Positions 51,668-63,400 are shown, numbered from the stretch's first letter. The stretch: 64,000 nucleotides of DNA from Todiramphus chloris collaris (GCA_025345505.1 JANVCC010009895.1:569222-633221), one strand, 5' to 3'. Made by a program: numbers and translations. Notes: generated by a model not told the origin, from the letters alone.

Positions 51668-52910
51668 GAAATGGGAATCAGATATTTTATGATTGTGTTA
51701 ATCATTGTAAATATTGTTGTTTCTTCAGACAGGAACATACATTTTGAAGCTATCTGAATGCTAACTAATGCTACTAAAGACTGCTGGATTTGGACTGCCT
51801 TACCTAAGGGAGACATGAGGCTGCCTCTACATGGGGTGGCCTCAACTCATTGAACTATGATAACAATACCTGGTCTGAATTTTGGAAAAGGCCTGATGGA
51901 GGTTATTGTTCTCCTGATAATTAGAGCTATGGGTTTGGCCCAAAATTCAATTTACAAATATTAGAGGATATCAAAACTCAGTTTCTGATTAACAATAATA
52001 ACTGTATTTGGAGGAATAGATTAAAAATTGCCTTTGCTCCCCATTGATCTGTTTCAATTGTAATAGTTGCACTTGCAATGATGGATGGAATGATTATTGG
52101 ATAAATCAGACTACAGTGAAAGTAGGCACATGGGATCTGACAGGATTGAATGTTACATACATAGATTTTTGCAATCACACACAATTGCAAACTTATGCAA
52201 GCCAAGGTGGGGATATACTGGGAAATCGGTCTTCTCAGTGTGGATGGCACAGTGGGCCTTGTAGGCTACCTGATGGGTATTGGTGGTCGTGTGGAGACGG
52301 CATTAGTAGGAAGCAGCTCCCTGCAGGATGGAAGGGAATGTGTACAATTGGGCACTTAATCCCCCTGGGTAAAATGTAAATGGGAAGATAATCCCTTAGC
52401 AAAAAGGGGAACAGGATTCCATAGTTTTGTGAGGTGATTTTTCCCTTGGTTAGGGGTCAGTGAACTCGAGAAAGCTATAGTGAATATTGCAGCCACTCTG
52501 GATGACGTATTTCACATCACTACAGATGCCGTCCGTGGTCTTCAGCCAGAGGTAAATTCATTCTCAAAAGTAGTTTTACAGAATAGAATGGCACTGGACT
52601 TATTAACCCTGAAGGATGGAGGGGTTTGTACAATTATCAATCAGAGTTGTTGAGTATATGTAAACCAGGAGAGCAGAATCGAGGAAGATTTGGGTAAATT
52701 GTGGAAGAAAAGTCAAGTTTTTCATGAAGTCAATAAAGATGATACTAGTTGGGGATTCAGGGAACTTTGAGAAAGATTGACTTCTTGGCTTCCCAACTTA
52801 GCTTGGTTGAGACAAATCTTTGCATTCATAGTAGGATTTGCTATTTTGGTTGCTTTAACTTGTATAATTATTCAATGTACCCTTTGGTGTTGCAAGAAAA
52901 ACTGAGATAA
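51668..52910 (+). pseudogene. ERV-A envelope remnant
   Basis: Begins MGIRYFMIVLIIVNIVVSSD, a clear signal peptide. The surface part has many N-glycosylation sites and Cys in 52044-52379 (PDGYWWSCGDG). The transmembrane part has an immunosuppressive-like region LQNRMALDLLTLKDGG near 52580, a Cys-X6-Cys just after it, and a membrane anchor near 52800-52890. Several in-frame stops show it is not functional; the stop after the Cys-X6-Cys replaces the expected next residue. Confidence 0.85.
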
Positions 52911-53030
52911 ATATGAAGACTGGATATGCAATAGAATTAAACACCGGGTAGAAACTGGAAAATATTTTTAAAAGGCGTTAATCAATATTAGAGTTTTATA
53001 ATCATAGTGAAAGAATTCGCACTGTACATA

Positions 53031-53044
53031 GAAAAGGGGGTAAT
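53031..53044 (+). promoter_or_regulatory. ERV-A polypurine tract
   Basis: GAAAAGGGGGTAAT abuts the 3' LTR. The corresponding ERV-B tract at 63939-63953 is nearly the same. Confidence 0.88.
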
Positions 53045-53563
53045 TGAAGGCAGGAGATGGGATGTCTGGTGGAGTTTTACTAATCTTTGAACAAGCAACA
53101 ACAATAAATGGGTAGTTGTATAGTAGGGACATACTGTGAAATTCATAACCTTGTAGATAGTGATTATCTCCAGGAACAGGACAAGACATCTCGAGGCACC
53201 CGAGCACGCTGAACAGACAAGAACCGGTTTTGTGGCAAGAATAAGGATTTTAGGCTTTAGGTCACTAAAAGAACACGGTGATGAAGAAGAGAAGATGAAG
53301 TAAGACCACCGAGGAGAGAAAAGACCCTAACCTTAATTTTATTATGCATGCTCGGACTATGTAAGTGAATTCCAGGAATCCATTAGCATAAGAATGCCTG
53401 TTCTAAGAAATAGAATGAATCTGTATGTTTAGCCTGCATATAAACTGTGTACCCAGCTTGAATGGGTACGCTCATTTGGAGGAGTGATCTCTTGTGAGTC
53501 TGGCACTGAAAAATAAAGAATGCCTGCTTAATAACTTCGTTTATTGAATTTTTCACTGCATCA
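53045..53563 (+). repeat. ERV-A 3' LTR
   Basis: 519 bases, TGAAGGCAGGAGATGGG to CACTGCATCA, AATAAA at 53512-53517. It lacks a short stretch near 53303 present in the 5' LTR (after GATGAAGTAA). Confidence 0.92.
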
Positions 53564-55783
53564 GATGCAGGAGAGCAGCATGGATGAGTAAGCACCTCCT
53601 GGTTGAGCTGAAGCACAAGAAGGTAATGCACAGGCAGTGAAAGCAGGGATATGCATCCTGGGAAGAGTATAGGGATGCTGCCTGGGTGTGTAGGGATGGG
53701 ATCCAGAAAGCTAAGGCACAGCTGGAGCTGAATTTGGTAAGGGATGTGTAGAATCATAAGGTCTCCTACATGTGCATTTGACAGAAAAGGAAGACTAAAG
53801 AAAATGTATCTCTACCCTTATAAATAAGGCAGGACAACTGACATGGAAAAGGCTAAGGTGCTCAACTATATTTTTTTTTTACCTCTGTTTTCACTGCTCT
53901 TCCCACTATTCTCAAGTCCCTAAATCTCAAGGCAGGGTCTGGGGGAACAGAGTCCATGCCATTGTAGGAGAAGATCAGGTTTGAGACCACCTGAGGAACC
54001 TGAACATACACAAATCCATGGGACCCAACAAAATGCATCCCAGGGTCCTGAGGAAACTGGCAGATGTAGTTGCCAAGCCACTCTCCATGATATCTGAAAA
54101 GTCAAACGAAGTCCCCAGTGGCTGGAGAAAAGTGAATATTGCACCCATTTTTAAAATGGCACACCCTGTGCACAATAGATCAGTCAGCCTCACCTTTGTG
54201 CCCAGTGAGATCATAGAGCAGATCCTCCTGGAAATTTTGTTGAAGCATATGGAAGACAAGGAGGTGATTTGAAACAGCCAGCGTGGCTTGACCAAGGGCA
54301 AATTGTGCCTGACTAACCTAGTGGCTTTTTACAATGGAGTGACTGCATCAGTGGACAAGGGAAGAGCTATGTATGTCATCTATCTGGACTTCTGTAAGGC
54401 CTTTGACACGGTTCCTCACAACATTCTTGCCTCTAATCTGGAGAGACATGGTGTCCTGGTTTGAGTTAGAACAGAACAATTCTGTTAGGTGATTTTACTT
54501 TTCATCTAAGTCTCTTCTAATTGACTACACTGTATGAAGTTAGCAACATGTTTTCGAAGACAGCATCTGCTTCTAGCAGATGTTTAGAGTTAGTACCAAG
54601 GATTGGTGTGCAGACCAAGGTCACTTCTAGATCTTGTGTACCATGTTGGGGGTGCAGAAAGTAAAAGGCCTCACCTGTGGGGAGGAGTGGCCAGGACAGA
54701 TGACCCTAAACTGACCAACAAGGGATTCCATCCCATATATGTCATATTTGGTATAAAGCTGAGGGATTACAAGGATCAAGCCTCTTCTTCAATGGCCACT
54801 GTCCAAGGAGGATGCTGTCCATTCAGCCTTTGATCCCAATCCATGTGTTCCTGAATTCAGTTCCAGAATCCAGATCCTGAATCCAGTTCCCATCTGCCAC
54901 TGAATCCAGTCTGGGACTTTCCTAGTGCCTGCTCCACAGCATCAGTGGTGATGGTGACATAATTGCCATCAAGGGGGGTTTGGGTTTGATAGTGGTTTTA
55001 TATATCTTTGTATATATTCAATTTTATTATTATCATTTTCATTAAAGCTGTTCTAGGGAAGGCATGCTATGCAGAGGGACCTTGACAGGCTGGAGAAGTG
55101 GGCCTATGTGACCCTCATGAGATTCAACAAGGCCAAGTGCAAGGTCCTGCACCTGGGTTGGGGCAATCTCCAATATTAGTACAAACTGAGGGATGAATGA
55201 ATTGAGAGAAGTCCTGCAGAGAACTTGGGGATGTGGGTGGACAAAAAATTGGATATGTGCTGGCAATATTCACTCACAGCCCAGGAGCCAGTCAATCCTG
55301 GGCTGTATCAAAAGAATCATGGCCAGCAGGTCAAGGGAGGTGATTCCTTCCCTCTACTCCACTCTGGTGAGACCCCACCTGAAGTACCGCATCCAGCTTT
55401 GGGGTCCCCAACAAAAGAAAGATATGGACCTGTTAGTATGGGTCCAGACCTTATTGCAGCCTTTCAATAGATAAAGGGGGGTTGTAAGAAAGATGGAGAG
55501 CAACTTTTTACCAAGACTTGTAATGACAGGACAAGAGGCAACAGTTTTTCAATTGAAAGAGGGTAGATTTAAATTAGATTTAAGGAAGAATTTTTTTTTT
55601 ACCATGAGGGTGGTGAGACACTGGAAAACAGGTGGCCCAGAGAAGTTGTGGATACCACATCATTGGAAGCGTTTAAGGTCAGGTTTCTAGTGAAATTTGT
55701 CTCCCCTCATGGTGAGGGGGTTTGACTAGATGTCATTTGAAGGTCCCTTCCTACCAGTCCATTCTATGATCCCATGATTCTAG
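53564..55783 (+). mobile_element. CR1 LINE, sense, interrupted by an LTR
   Basis: Two pieces, 53564-54451 (pre-RT and RT start, with MGPNKMHPRVLRKLADVV and [13 protein letters not shown]) and 55062-55783 (RT end to the 3' tail CCATTCTATGATCCCATGA). About 300 bases of RT are missing across the LTR at 54452, including the active site. Confidence 0.86.
54452..55056 (+). mobile_element. ERVL-type LTR, 3'-truncated
   Basis: Starts TGTCCTGGTTTGAGTTAG, as in 59155-59963, and stops right after ATTAAAGCTGTTCTAG, near the polyadenylation signal; the last 140 bases of the family are missing. A deletion took the LTR end and part of the CR1. Confidence 0.88.
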
Positions 55784-56879
55784 TTGAGTGGGAAGTCCCA
55801 TGGCAATAAATGGAAATACATGCAAACACAATGGGAGGAGAGGAATGATGAACAGCAAGTTGCAGTATCAGCACATGAACATTCATCCCATTCCTATCTA
55901 CATCATTGGTCCTAGTACAAGAGCATCTGTGACAGAAAATACCATTGGGAACCATAATTTGTACTAAGCAGCTATAGACAGCACGAAACAGACACAATCT
56001 GTTTCAGGTGCATATCCAAATTTAGGGCCTGATTCTGATTATAATAAGCAGGAACATTATTGTTAAATTTCAACAGAAGCAAGGCTAGGTCAGTAGGCCC
56101 TAATTTAGGAAAACACACACAGACTAAACTTCAAACTTGAGTGGAACTTGAGCATTTTCCCAAAGCCAAGCAGAGCTCCTAGCTGAAGTAGAGCTTTAGT
56201 TTTCATTCAAAAACCTATTAAGTCTACAAAAGGATTCCATATAACACTTTTCATATGCAGCTTGGTTCTTATTATGGGCTAACCACAGTAAGAATTCACT
56301 GAAGTTCTTTATACAGTACTATCTCTGAGCTGTCTTGAATATCTATATAATATTTAGAACAATTACAAATATTAATGTACCAAAACATTTTTCCTAATCA
56401 TATGTAATTTCTCCTTACATCCTCCTTAAGCAGATACCTTGTGACTGATTTTCTCACTGAAGCACAATATTGTTATCCTAGTGCTCAATAACTAATGTCA
56501 CTTGAGCTATTATAGTTATAGTTCAGTCTCAACTTTTCAAAGCAGCTAAAGACTGGGCAAACCAAAGCCTGAGCCAACAAATCCTCTTCACCAGGAGCTC
56601 TAACTACCAACAACAGATCATTTTTCTACAACTACTTTCCCATGTCCTGGTAACTGTGCAAAAAGATTTTTTTTTTCTGAAGGTGTTTTATTTCCTTCAC
56701 TTACCTCTCACAAGTTATAATTTCTATGGAAATCAGGTTTTTATTTGACTTAAATAAACTTACCAGTTGCCCTATAGGAGGTAGTTTTTGTATCAATGCC
56801 CACAGGTACAATTTCTCCAAACACAACAACTTGAAGCTGTGGGAAAAAAGTCATCTCCTCCTAGGCTGCTGTACTAATT
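55784..56879. other. Intergenic segment, nothing recognised
   Basis: About 1.1 kb of AT-rich sequence with only short open stretches and no repeat signature that I recognise. Confidence 0.6.
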
Positions 56880-57056
56880 TTGATTGTGATAGAGTTAATT
56901 TTCTTCATAATAACTGGTATTGGGCTATGTTTTAGATCTGTGCTGGATAAAACAGGGATATTTTCATTATTGTTGAGCAGTGCTTCCACAGAGTCAAGGC
57001 CTTTTCTACTCCTCACCCCACCACTGAGCAGTCACCATTGAGTGGGACCCTCACCA
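56880..57056 (+). mobile_element. ERVL-type LTR, 5' fragment
   Basis: Begins GATAGAGTTAATTTTCTTCA and follows the 8446/17007 LTR family through GTCAAGGCCTTTTCTACTCC, then breaks off at the border with ERVL pol, which runs on the opposite strand. Its relation to that pol is unclear. Confidence 0.8.
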
Positions 57057-57057
57057 C

Positions 57058-57324
57058 TCACACCCACCAGATCCCTTCCTCTTTGGCCCAATCTTGTACC
57101 ACTGTTGCTGTAAAATATGAGCCATTATCACTTTGAATTTCTTCAGGAAGAGGAAGTGTGCTGAACCATCTTTTAAGGTCCTTTACTGTGTTTTCCCCAG
57201 TGGCTGATGCAAGATCAATTGCCATGGTGAGTCCAGATATAACTTCTACCCCTACCAGAATGTATTTTTTCCCACCTGATGGTTGCAATGGTCCAACATA
57301 GTCAATTTGCCAAGAATGCCACAA
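57058..57324 (-). pseudogene. ERVL integrase catalytic core remnant
   Basis: An 88-residue open stretch with the first catalytic Asp in WQIDYVGPL and the second in SDNGSYF. It runs to the LTR junction at 57057 before the expected Glu. Confidence 0.85.
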
Positions 57325-57347
57325 GGTTTTCTTATCTCAGATGTGAA

Positions 57348-57367
57348 GGGGGGGGGGGGGGGGGGGG
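57348..57367 (+). repeat. G20 homopolymer
   Basis: Twenty consecutive G inside the ERVL pol (C20 on the element strand), between RNase H/zinc region and integrase core. It is a strong G-quadruplex candidate and a possible assembly weak point. Confidence 0.95.
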
Positions 57368-58749
57368 CGCCTTGCTTGGATGGTCCCTGTTAATTCGTAA
57401 GCGGCACTGCAAGCAGGCAGTCACTACTTGCTCGCATAGTTTCACTGACACAGGCCATCCTCAGGCTATCCCTTCCCGATATAAATCAGCCTGTCCGGTA
57501 TGACCACATTTAACATTCAAGCAAGCGTTCCCATTCCTGATCATCATTAGCGATGTCAATTTGTCGCAGCCGTGTGAGGCTGTCTACTTCCTGGGTAAAT
57601 TGAGCAGTGATTGAGTTTGAATGATCATGTCCTTTTACCCAACCAATATGTAGTGGTCTCTGTTTCCCTATCTCCAACAGTTGTTTCCTACTGTCTGTTT
57701 CCCAAATTGGGACCCTGTTCACCTGCCAACCGTTGGCCACCCAATGGCCTATCCATTCAGTGGCCCCTTTAAAAACAGCGTATGAGTCAGTATAGATGGA
57801 GCTAGACCCATGTTGTGCAGCTCATAGGACTACTCTGAGCTCCCCGACCTGTGCACTCCCTTCACCTGTTTCAATCAGTCTTTCTTCTGTTGCCACCTAT
57901 AATGCTACGGCTATGTATTTCCACTTGTTGTTTTCTCGATGGGATGACCCCAGTGAGGTCACTGCCTTCCTTCAAAAGAGGTGCCTCTTGAATTGGAAAT
58001 GGTTTGCTACGTGGGGACTGGAATAACAATGCACCATCTATATCCTTTTGCAGTTTGGATACTTTAACGTTTCCCTCAGTGATTGGCATAATGTCATTGA
58101 TACCTTCCAGGTAGGCATACCACCTACGGACAGTGGGATTCTGGGAAATGCCAGCAGGTGGCGCCGTCCCCTTGTGGACCACATCTAGGAGGAGGAAAGG
58201 CCCCTGAATAATAATACTCTCTCCTCTCCTTATCTGTTCTGAACATTGCACTGCTCACACTAGAGGCAACAAACCCTTCTCAAGATCTGAATATCTGCTT
58301 TTGGTGTCATTAAAAGAACGTGAACTAAATTCCAGTGGTCTCTCTGGTCCCTCCTGCCATAAATTACAATGGGAACCATGTTCACTGAACACCCACTCTA
58401 CATGGATAGGGTCAGTTGGGTGTATAGGACCAATTTGTTGAAACAATCTCAGTTCCTTTATTAGCAATTGCAGTGCATTGGTATGTTGTTCAGTCCATCC
58501 CCAGGATTTTCCTTTTTTGAGCAGATTATACAAGGGATGAGCAATTATGGAAAAAAAACAGGAATGTGTTTATGCCAATAGCCCAAAGCTCCCAATGCTC
58601 GTTGCAATTCTTTTGCAGTGGATGGATTTTGCCCCTGTTCTATTTTTTGCAAGGTATCCTGAGGGATAGCAGCAATTCCAACAGACCCCCAGGGATTTAA
58701 CTTCCTGTGCAGGTCCCTGATGTTTGGAATTGGGGATTTCCAATCTTAA

Positions 58750-59025
58750 TTACAGTAATATTCCCTGAATATCCTCCATTGTGTTTTGTGCACTTCCTTG
58801 GTCCTTTCCCCCTATGACGATATCATCAATATATTGATAAACAACATTATCAGAAAAAGCAGGAATTTCTGCTAAGACTTTTGCTAGAGCATTATGATCA
58901 AACATGGGAGAGTGTTTATATCCCTGTGGAACTCTGTTAAAAGTGTACAGGATTCCTTTCCACGTGAAAGAGAATTGTGCCTTGTCCTGTTCATGGAGAG
59001 GAATCGTGAAAAACGTCCTTAACAT
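58750..59025 (-). pseudogene. ERVL reverse transcriptase palm remnant
   Basis: Open stretch with FFTIPLHEQDKAQFSFTW, VPQGYKHSP and the catalytic YIDD intact. The upstream part is beyond the LTR at 59155. Confidence 0.88.
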
Positions 59026-59154
59026 CTAGGGCAGCCATCCAAGAATGAGCAGCTCCTTGTATCAGTGTCACTATTTCAGCAGCAGTTAAAGAAGCAACAT
59101 TGGCATTTAAATGTCGATAATCTATGGTAAAACGCCATTGTCTGTTTAGTTTCT

Positions 59155-59963
59155 TGTCCTGGTTTGAGTGAAAACAGAACTAATTCTGTTCAGTAATTTT
59201 ACTTTTCAGCTTGGTTCTTCTAATTAACTGCACTTTCTGAAGTTAGCAGCCTGTTTTCACACAGTGTCTGCTTCTAGCAGTGATAACACCTTATGTTTAG
59301 AGTTACTAACAAGGATTGGTATGCAGACCAAGGCCACTGCTGGGTCTTGTGTACCACACTCAGGGGTGCAAAAGGTGAAAGGCTGCACCTTCAGGGAGGA
59401 GCGGACAGGATGGGTAACTCTAAACTGACCAATGAGTTATTCCATCCCATATACACCATATTTGGTCTAGAGCTGAGGGACCCAAAGGGTCTCTGGGCTC
59501 TTCTCTCCCCTCTTGGACTGCCTTGCCAGCCTTTGCTTGGCTTGGCTCGGGACCTCTTTCAGTTCCTTCCTCGGAGCACCCAAGGAGGCCTCTATCCATT
59601 CTGCCTTCGATCCCGATCTGCGTGTTCCTGAACCCAGTACCAGAATCCAGCTCCTGAACACAGCTCCCGTCTGCTGCGGGGCCCAGTCTGGGACTTCCCC
59701 GGTGCCTCCATAGCATCAGTGGTGACGGTGATGTAATTACCATCAGGGGGGTTGGGTTCGATACTGGGTTTGTATATATTTGTATATATTCCATTTTTAT
59801 AATTATTAATTTCATTTTCATTAAAGCTGTTCTAGTTTCCTTTTCTAATCGCTAAGCCTCTCTCCCTTATTCCCTTTCTCTTTCCCCTCTGGGGAGGGAG
59901 GGGGGGTTAACAGAGAGCGTCTGTTATAGGTCTAAGGGGCTGCTCTGACCCTAAACCGTGACA
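59155..59963 (+). mobile_element. Solo LTR, ERVL-type, with 5-bp duplication, inside ERVL pol
   Basis: An 809-base LTR, TGTCCTGGTTTGAGTG to CTAAACCGTGACA. Exact TTTCT duplications lie at 59150-59154 and 59964-59968. ATTAAA near 59821. The most complete of three copies of this family in the window. Confidence 0.94.
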
Positions 59964-59998
59964 TTTCTTTACACAGGTGAATTATAGAGTGAATGAGT

Positions 59999-61012
59999 CA
60001 CAGAATCACAGAATCACTTAGGTTGGAAAAGACCCTTGGGATCATCGTGTCCAACCATTAGCCCTACTCTACAAGTTCACCCCTACATCATGTCCCCCAA
60101 CACCACATCCAAGTGATGTTTAAACACATCCAGGGATGGTGACTCAACCACCTCCCTGGGCAGCCCATTCCAATATTTCATTACCCTTTCCATGAAGAAT
60201 TTTTTCCTAGTGTCCAGTCTAAACCTACGTTGTTTCAGTTTGAGGCCGTTCCCTCTGGTTCTATCCCTAATTACCTGAGAGAAGAGACCAGCACCAGCCT
60301 CTCTACAATGTCCTTTCAGGTAGTTGTAGAGGGTGATGAGGTCTCCCCTCAGCCTCCTCTTCCTCAAACTAAACAGGCCCAGCTCCTTCAAACAATCCTC
60401 ATATGATCTATTTTCCAGTCCCTTGACCAGCTTCGCTGCCCTCCTCTGCACCCGCTCCAGCACCTCAATATCTCTCTTGTACTGAGGTGCCCAAAACTGG
60501 ACACAGTACTCAAGGTGAGGCCTCACCAGTGTTGAGTACAGGGGACAATCACCTCCCTACTTCTGCTGGTCACACTATTTCTAATACAGGCCAGGATGCC
60601 ATTGGCCTTCTTTGCCATTTGGGCACACTGTTGGCTCATATTCATTTGCTTGTCTATTATAACCCCCAGATCCCTCACCGACATACAGCTCTCCAAACAC
60701 ACTTCCCCAATCCTGTAGCTTTGCATGGGGTTGTTGCGGTCCAAGTGCAGGATCTGGCACTTGGCCTTGTTGAAACTCATTCCATTAACAGTGGCCCAGT
60801 GATCTAGTCTAAGTCTCTCTGGAGAGCCTCCCTATCCTCACGCAGATCGACACACCTGCCTAACTTGGTGTCATCTGCAAATTTACTGATGGTAGACTCT
60901 ATGTCTTCATCAAGATCATCAATAAAGATGTTAAATAGAAACAGCCCCAGCACTGAGCCCTGAGGAATGCCACTTGTGACCTGCCGCCAGCTGGATTTAG
61001 TACCATTGGCCA
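59999..61012 (-). mobile_element. CR1 LINE, 5'-truncated, inside ERVL pol
   Basis: Minus strand, 3' end at 59999 (CACAGAATCACAGAATCAC on the + strand). Codes the end of RT ([28 protein letters not shown] intact) and the C-terminal tail. ERVL codons for [10 protein letters not shown] on one side and HSLYNSP on the other show the insertion point. Confidence 0.92.
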
Positions 61013-61221
61013 CAATAGTCCTTTTAATAATTTCCCTTTTTTCCAGTTCTGTTACCACCCCGTCAATTCCTGTGAGCGCTGCTGCTGCATGTAACAGATA
61101 CTGCCAAACATTAGTGATTTTTGAGGGGGGTAAAGGTATAGATGTTTCTAACAGGCTCATTTTCACTGTACCTTATTTGGATTCATTTCCTGCAAAACTC
61201 CACACAATTCATTCCAGGTGG

Positions 61222-61795
61222 TGAAGTGAGGGGGACAGTATTCTGCTTGAAAGGTAATAAAGCAAGTTGAGCAACCATTGTTATCCTGGGGCATCCTGAG
61301 ATAAACAGGAGACAGGATGCTGAGGCCTTGAGACAAGCTTGATGGGCCTTAGCTCATCTTGCATGGCTTGTAGATAAGGGAAGATTACTCCAAGACAGGG
61401 AAGAATAAAGAAAAGCCCCCCTCCACAGTCTTGTGATCTCTGACTCATCGCAACTCTGCATCCTGAGACAAAAGGTGAAAAGTACACTTCGAGGAAGACT
61501 GAGAGCCTTCCTCCCGAAGACCCCTGCCCACGACCACCAGACGACATTGCGCAAGCGCGAATGGGAGGAGGCCTATGATAATGAGTTCCCGGAACTGATT
61601 GTAATAATCCAACCCCATATCATGAATATGTAACTAACTCTGTTAAATATGCATACTTTGGTGTAATAAATACCTGCTCGATGGACACTTCGGTGTGCAA
61701 GTTAGGAGGAATGATCCCCCTTGCACCCGGCGCCGTAATAAACATACCTGCTTTATAACCTTTCAGGGGTTGTAGAGTTTGTTTTCCGCACGTCA
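61222..61795 (+). repeat. ERV-B 5' LTR
   Basis: Starts TGAAGTGAGGGGGACAG. AATAAA motifs near 61665 and at 61737-61742. The end is set at GTCA before the primer site; an alternative end is at 61790 (CCGCA). Confidence 0.85.
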
Positions 61796-61798
61796 ATT

Positions 61799-61816
61799 TG
61801 GCGACCTAGATGGGAC
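61799..61816 (+). promoter_or_regulatory. ERV-B primer-binding site
   Basis: TGGCGACCTAGATGGGAC sits just after the LTR end and aligns with the ERV-A site at about 43276. I did not assign the tRNA. Confidence 0.7.
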
Positions 61817-62128
61817 CCTCTCTGCTCGGCTGCGGGACCGGCTGAGGGCTGGGACGTCTTTGGCGCGCCCCGAGAATTCTCGGCAGAACTCCCTCTCTCA
61901 CTCGATCACCGCAGGGGCAGACAAGGACCATCAGCGGACCAGGTATGTTTGGGTAGGAGGGGATACCTGTAAGTCGTAGAGAGACGTCCTACGCGAGGTA
62001 AAGAGCATGGCAGCTCGCCCCTGGGTAATAGTGCACTATCGGGAAGTCAATGGTGACTTGGGTTCTCCTGGCCAGGCTGGCCGGAGTGGTTTGGTAATGG
62101 TACTGTGTGTGGTTTGAGCTTAATAAAA

Positions 62129-62401
62129 GTGCGGAGTTCCAATCCGCGGTTCCGTTGTCCCGTGGGGGAGCACGGCCGGAGACGAACGAAGCAATTACGG
62201 GTTAGTAGTGGTCAACCCATGTGAGATATTGACACCGATTCTCACAGGTGTAAATGGTATGAGTGTGTAGAGCTAGCTCTGAAGTAAGTGGTCTGTATGT
62301 GTGCGACGCAGCGCAGCTGCGAAGTGAGTGCGGAGCTCTGGTCCACAGTTCCGCGAGGGCTGCGGCCAGAGGCGAAAAAAGTGATTGTAATGTGTTAGTG
62401 A
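62129..62401 (+). repeat. Duplicated unit in the ERV-B leader
   Basis: Copy one at about 62129-62208 and copy two at about 62328-62401 share GTGCGGAG, a TCCGCGGTTCCG-like core, and GGCCGGAGACGAA/GGCCAGAGGCGAA. They are about 200 bases apart. ERV-A keeps one unit near 47225-47310. Confidence 0.75.
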
Positions 62402-62863
62402 TTCCCGGGAAGAAAAACAACAAAACAAACACTGCTAACCGGTTGAGTGAATTGTGTCTTGTTATTGGCTGTACATCACGAATCAAGCCCAGCCGCCCCC
62501 AGCCCCTCTGCTCTCTGAGGACCAGCTGGAACAAAAGGGGGTTTGATTTCTGCTAAATTTGGGGTTATAAATTGGATAAAAGAAAAGCAAAATAGGGATA
62601 CAAGAGCCCGTTGAATTAATTTAATGTCTGGTTATTGTTTTGTGTATTACTGTTTTCTGTGTGTTTTGTTTGTGGTATTTTTGACGAAGTTCTGAATTAG
62701 CACAGAACTGAGAACTTTTAAGACTGTCCCTGGAAGTGTACAGATGCAAATTCAGGGCTAGTTTCAGGTGATTTGGTATGTTGTATGTTGTGATTGGGAT
62801 AATTTGGTTGTGTCTTGTTACCTATTGTTATTGTAAGAGATGTAGGATTGGGTAAACACTGCA

Positions 62864-63240
62864 ATGGGTGGGGGACAGAGTCAGGAGATCCTTGTAAAAC
62901 CCCCTTAGGGTGCATTTTCGCACATTGGAGGCAGCTGGGAGATCAGACAGGAGGAAACTTGAGCAGTGGCATGGCTGAGGGATATTGCACCGATGTATGG
63001 CTACTGTATGGATTGAATGGGGGGGGCTGGGGTGACTGGCAGGAGGTGCCTTGGAATGTGATGCCTTGGAATGTGATGCCTTGGTGGAGCTGATGGTGAT
63101 TTTGGAGGAAAATGAGAAATGAGATGAAGTAGTACATTCAGATATGTTTTTCTGAGTTAGAAATCATCCTGAGTGGCAGAGGATAAGACCCCTTAGTTTT
63201 GGCTTTGGAAAAGGACTGTAAGAAGGACAGGGAAGTGTTG
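62864..63240 (+). pseudogene. ERV-B gag matrix remnant
   Basis: ATG at 62864 reads MGGGQSQEIL; after a frame shift TPLGCIFAHWRQLGD follows, as in gammaretroviral matrix starts. A 15-base unit (TTGGAATGTGATGCC) is repeated in tandem at 63051-63080. Stops follow. Capsid is not recognisable. Confidence 0.7.
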
Positions 63241-63382
63241 AAACATTTGAAAGGAAAGGGAAAGGAGAAGCCTGGAAAAAGCTATTGCAATGGCAACGGT
63301 AGCAGCATTACAAAACCAGCCAGGGTGGGGGAGGAATGGAATGGAGGACGGAGGTAAAGAATGGGGTAAAGGAAGAAGTTTG

Positions 63383-63400
63383 TTTTTTTTTTTTTTTTTT
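63383..63400 (+). repeat. T18 homopolymer in ERV-B gag
   Basis: Eighteen T followed by CCCCCGGG, just before the nucleocapsid region. It may mark the capsid deletion joint. Confidence 0.9.

Larger units (their letters stand above)
42730..53563 (+). mobile_element. ERV-A: broken gammaretrovirus-like (ERV1) provirus
   Basis: Order on the + strand: 5' LTR, primer site and leader, (gag almost wholly lost), protease, RT, RNase H, integrase, env, polypurine tract, 3' LTR. A 3.4 kb CR1 (43695-47101) sits in the leader and a solo LTR of the same family (49723-50259) sits in RNase H. The gammaretroviral type shows in the RT (LLQYVDN, from YVDD), RNase H and the env transmembrane part. All reading frames carry stops. 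The outer flanks CTAG and GATG do not match. Confidence 0.9.
57057..61221 (-). mobile_element. ERVL pol remnant, minus strand, cut by an LTR and a CR1
   Basis: Pieces 57057-59154, 59969-59998 and about 61013-61221 are one pol gene in reverse. In element order: pre-RT/RT start (61221-61013, [10 protein letters not shown]), RT (59025-58750, with NRVPQGYKHSP and YIDD), connection (58533-58255), linker and RNase H (to about 57600, VGWVKGHD), integrase (57740-57058, with WQIDYVGPL and IQSDNGSYF). YIDD and the RT sequence type are those of ERVL. Frames carry shifts and stops. The 5' part would lie beyond ERV-B. Confidence 0.88.

Noticed and set aside
51668-52910. Envelope gene as a captured, syncytin-like host gene
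   Set aside because: The signal peptide and fusion-related features are recognisable, but several in-frame stops and shifts break it.
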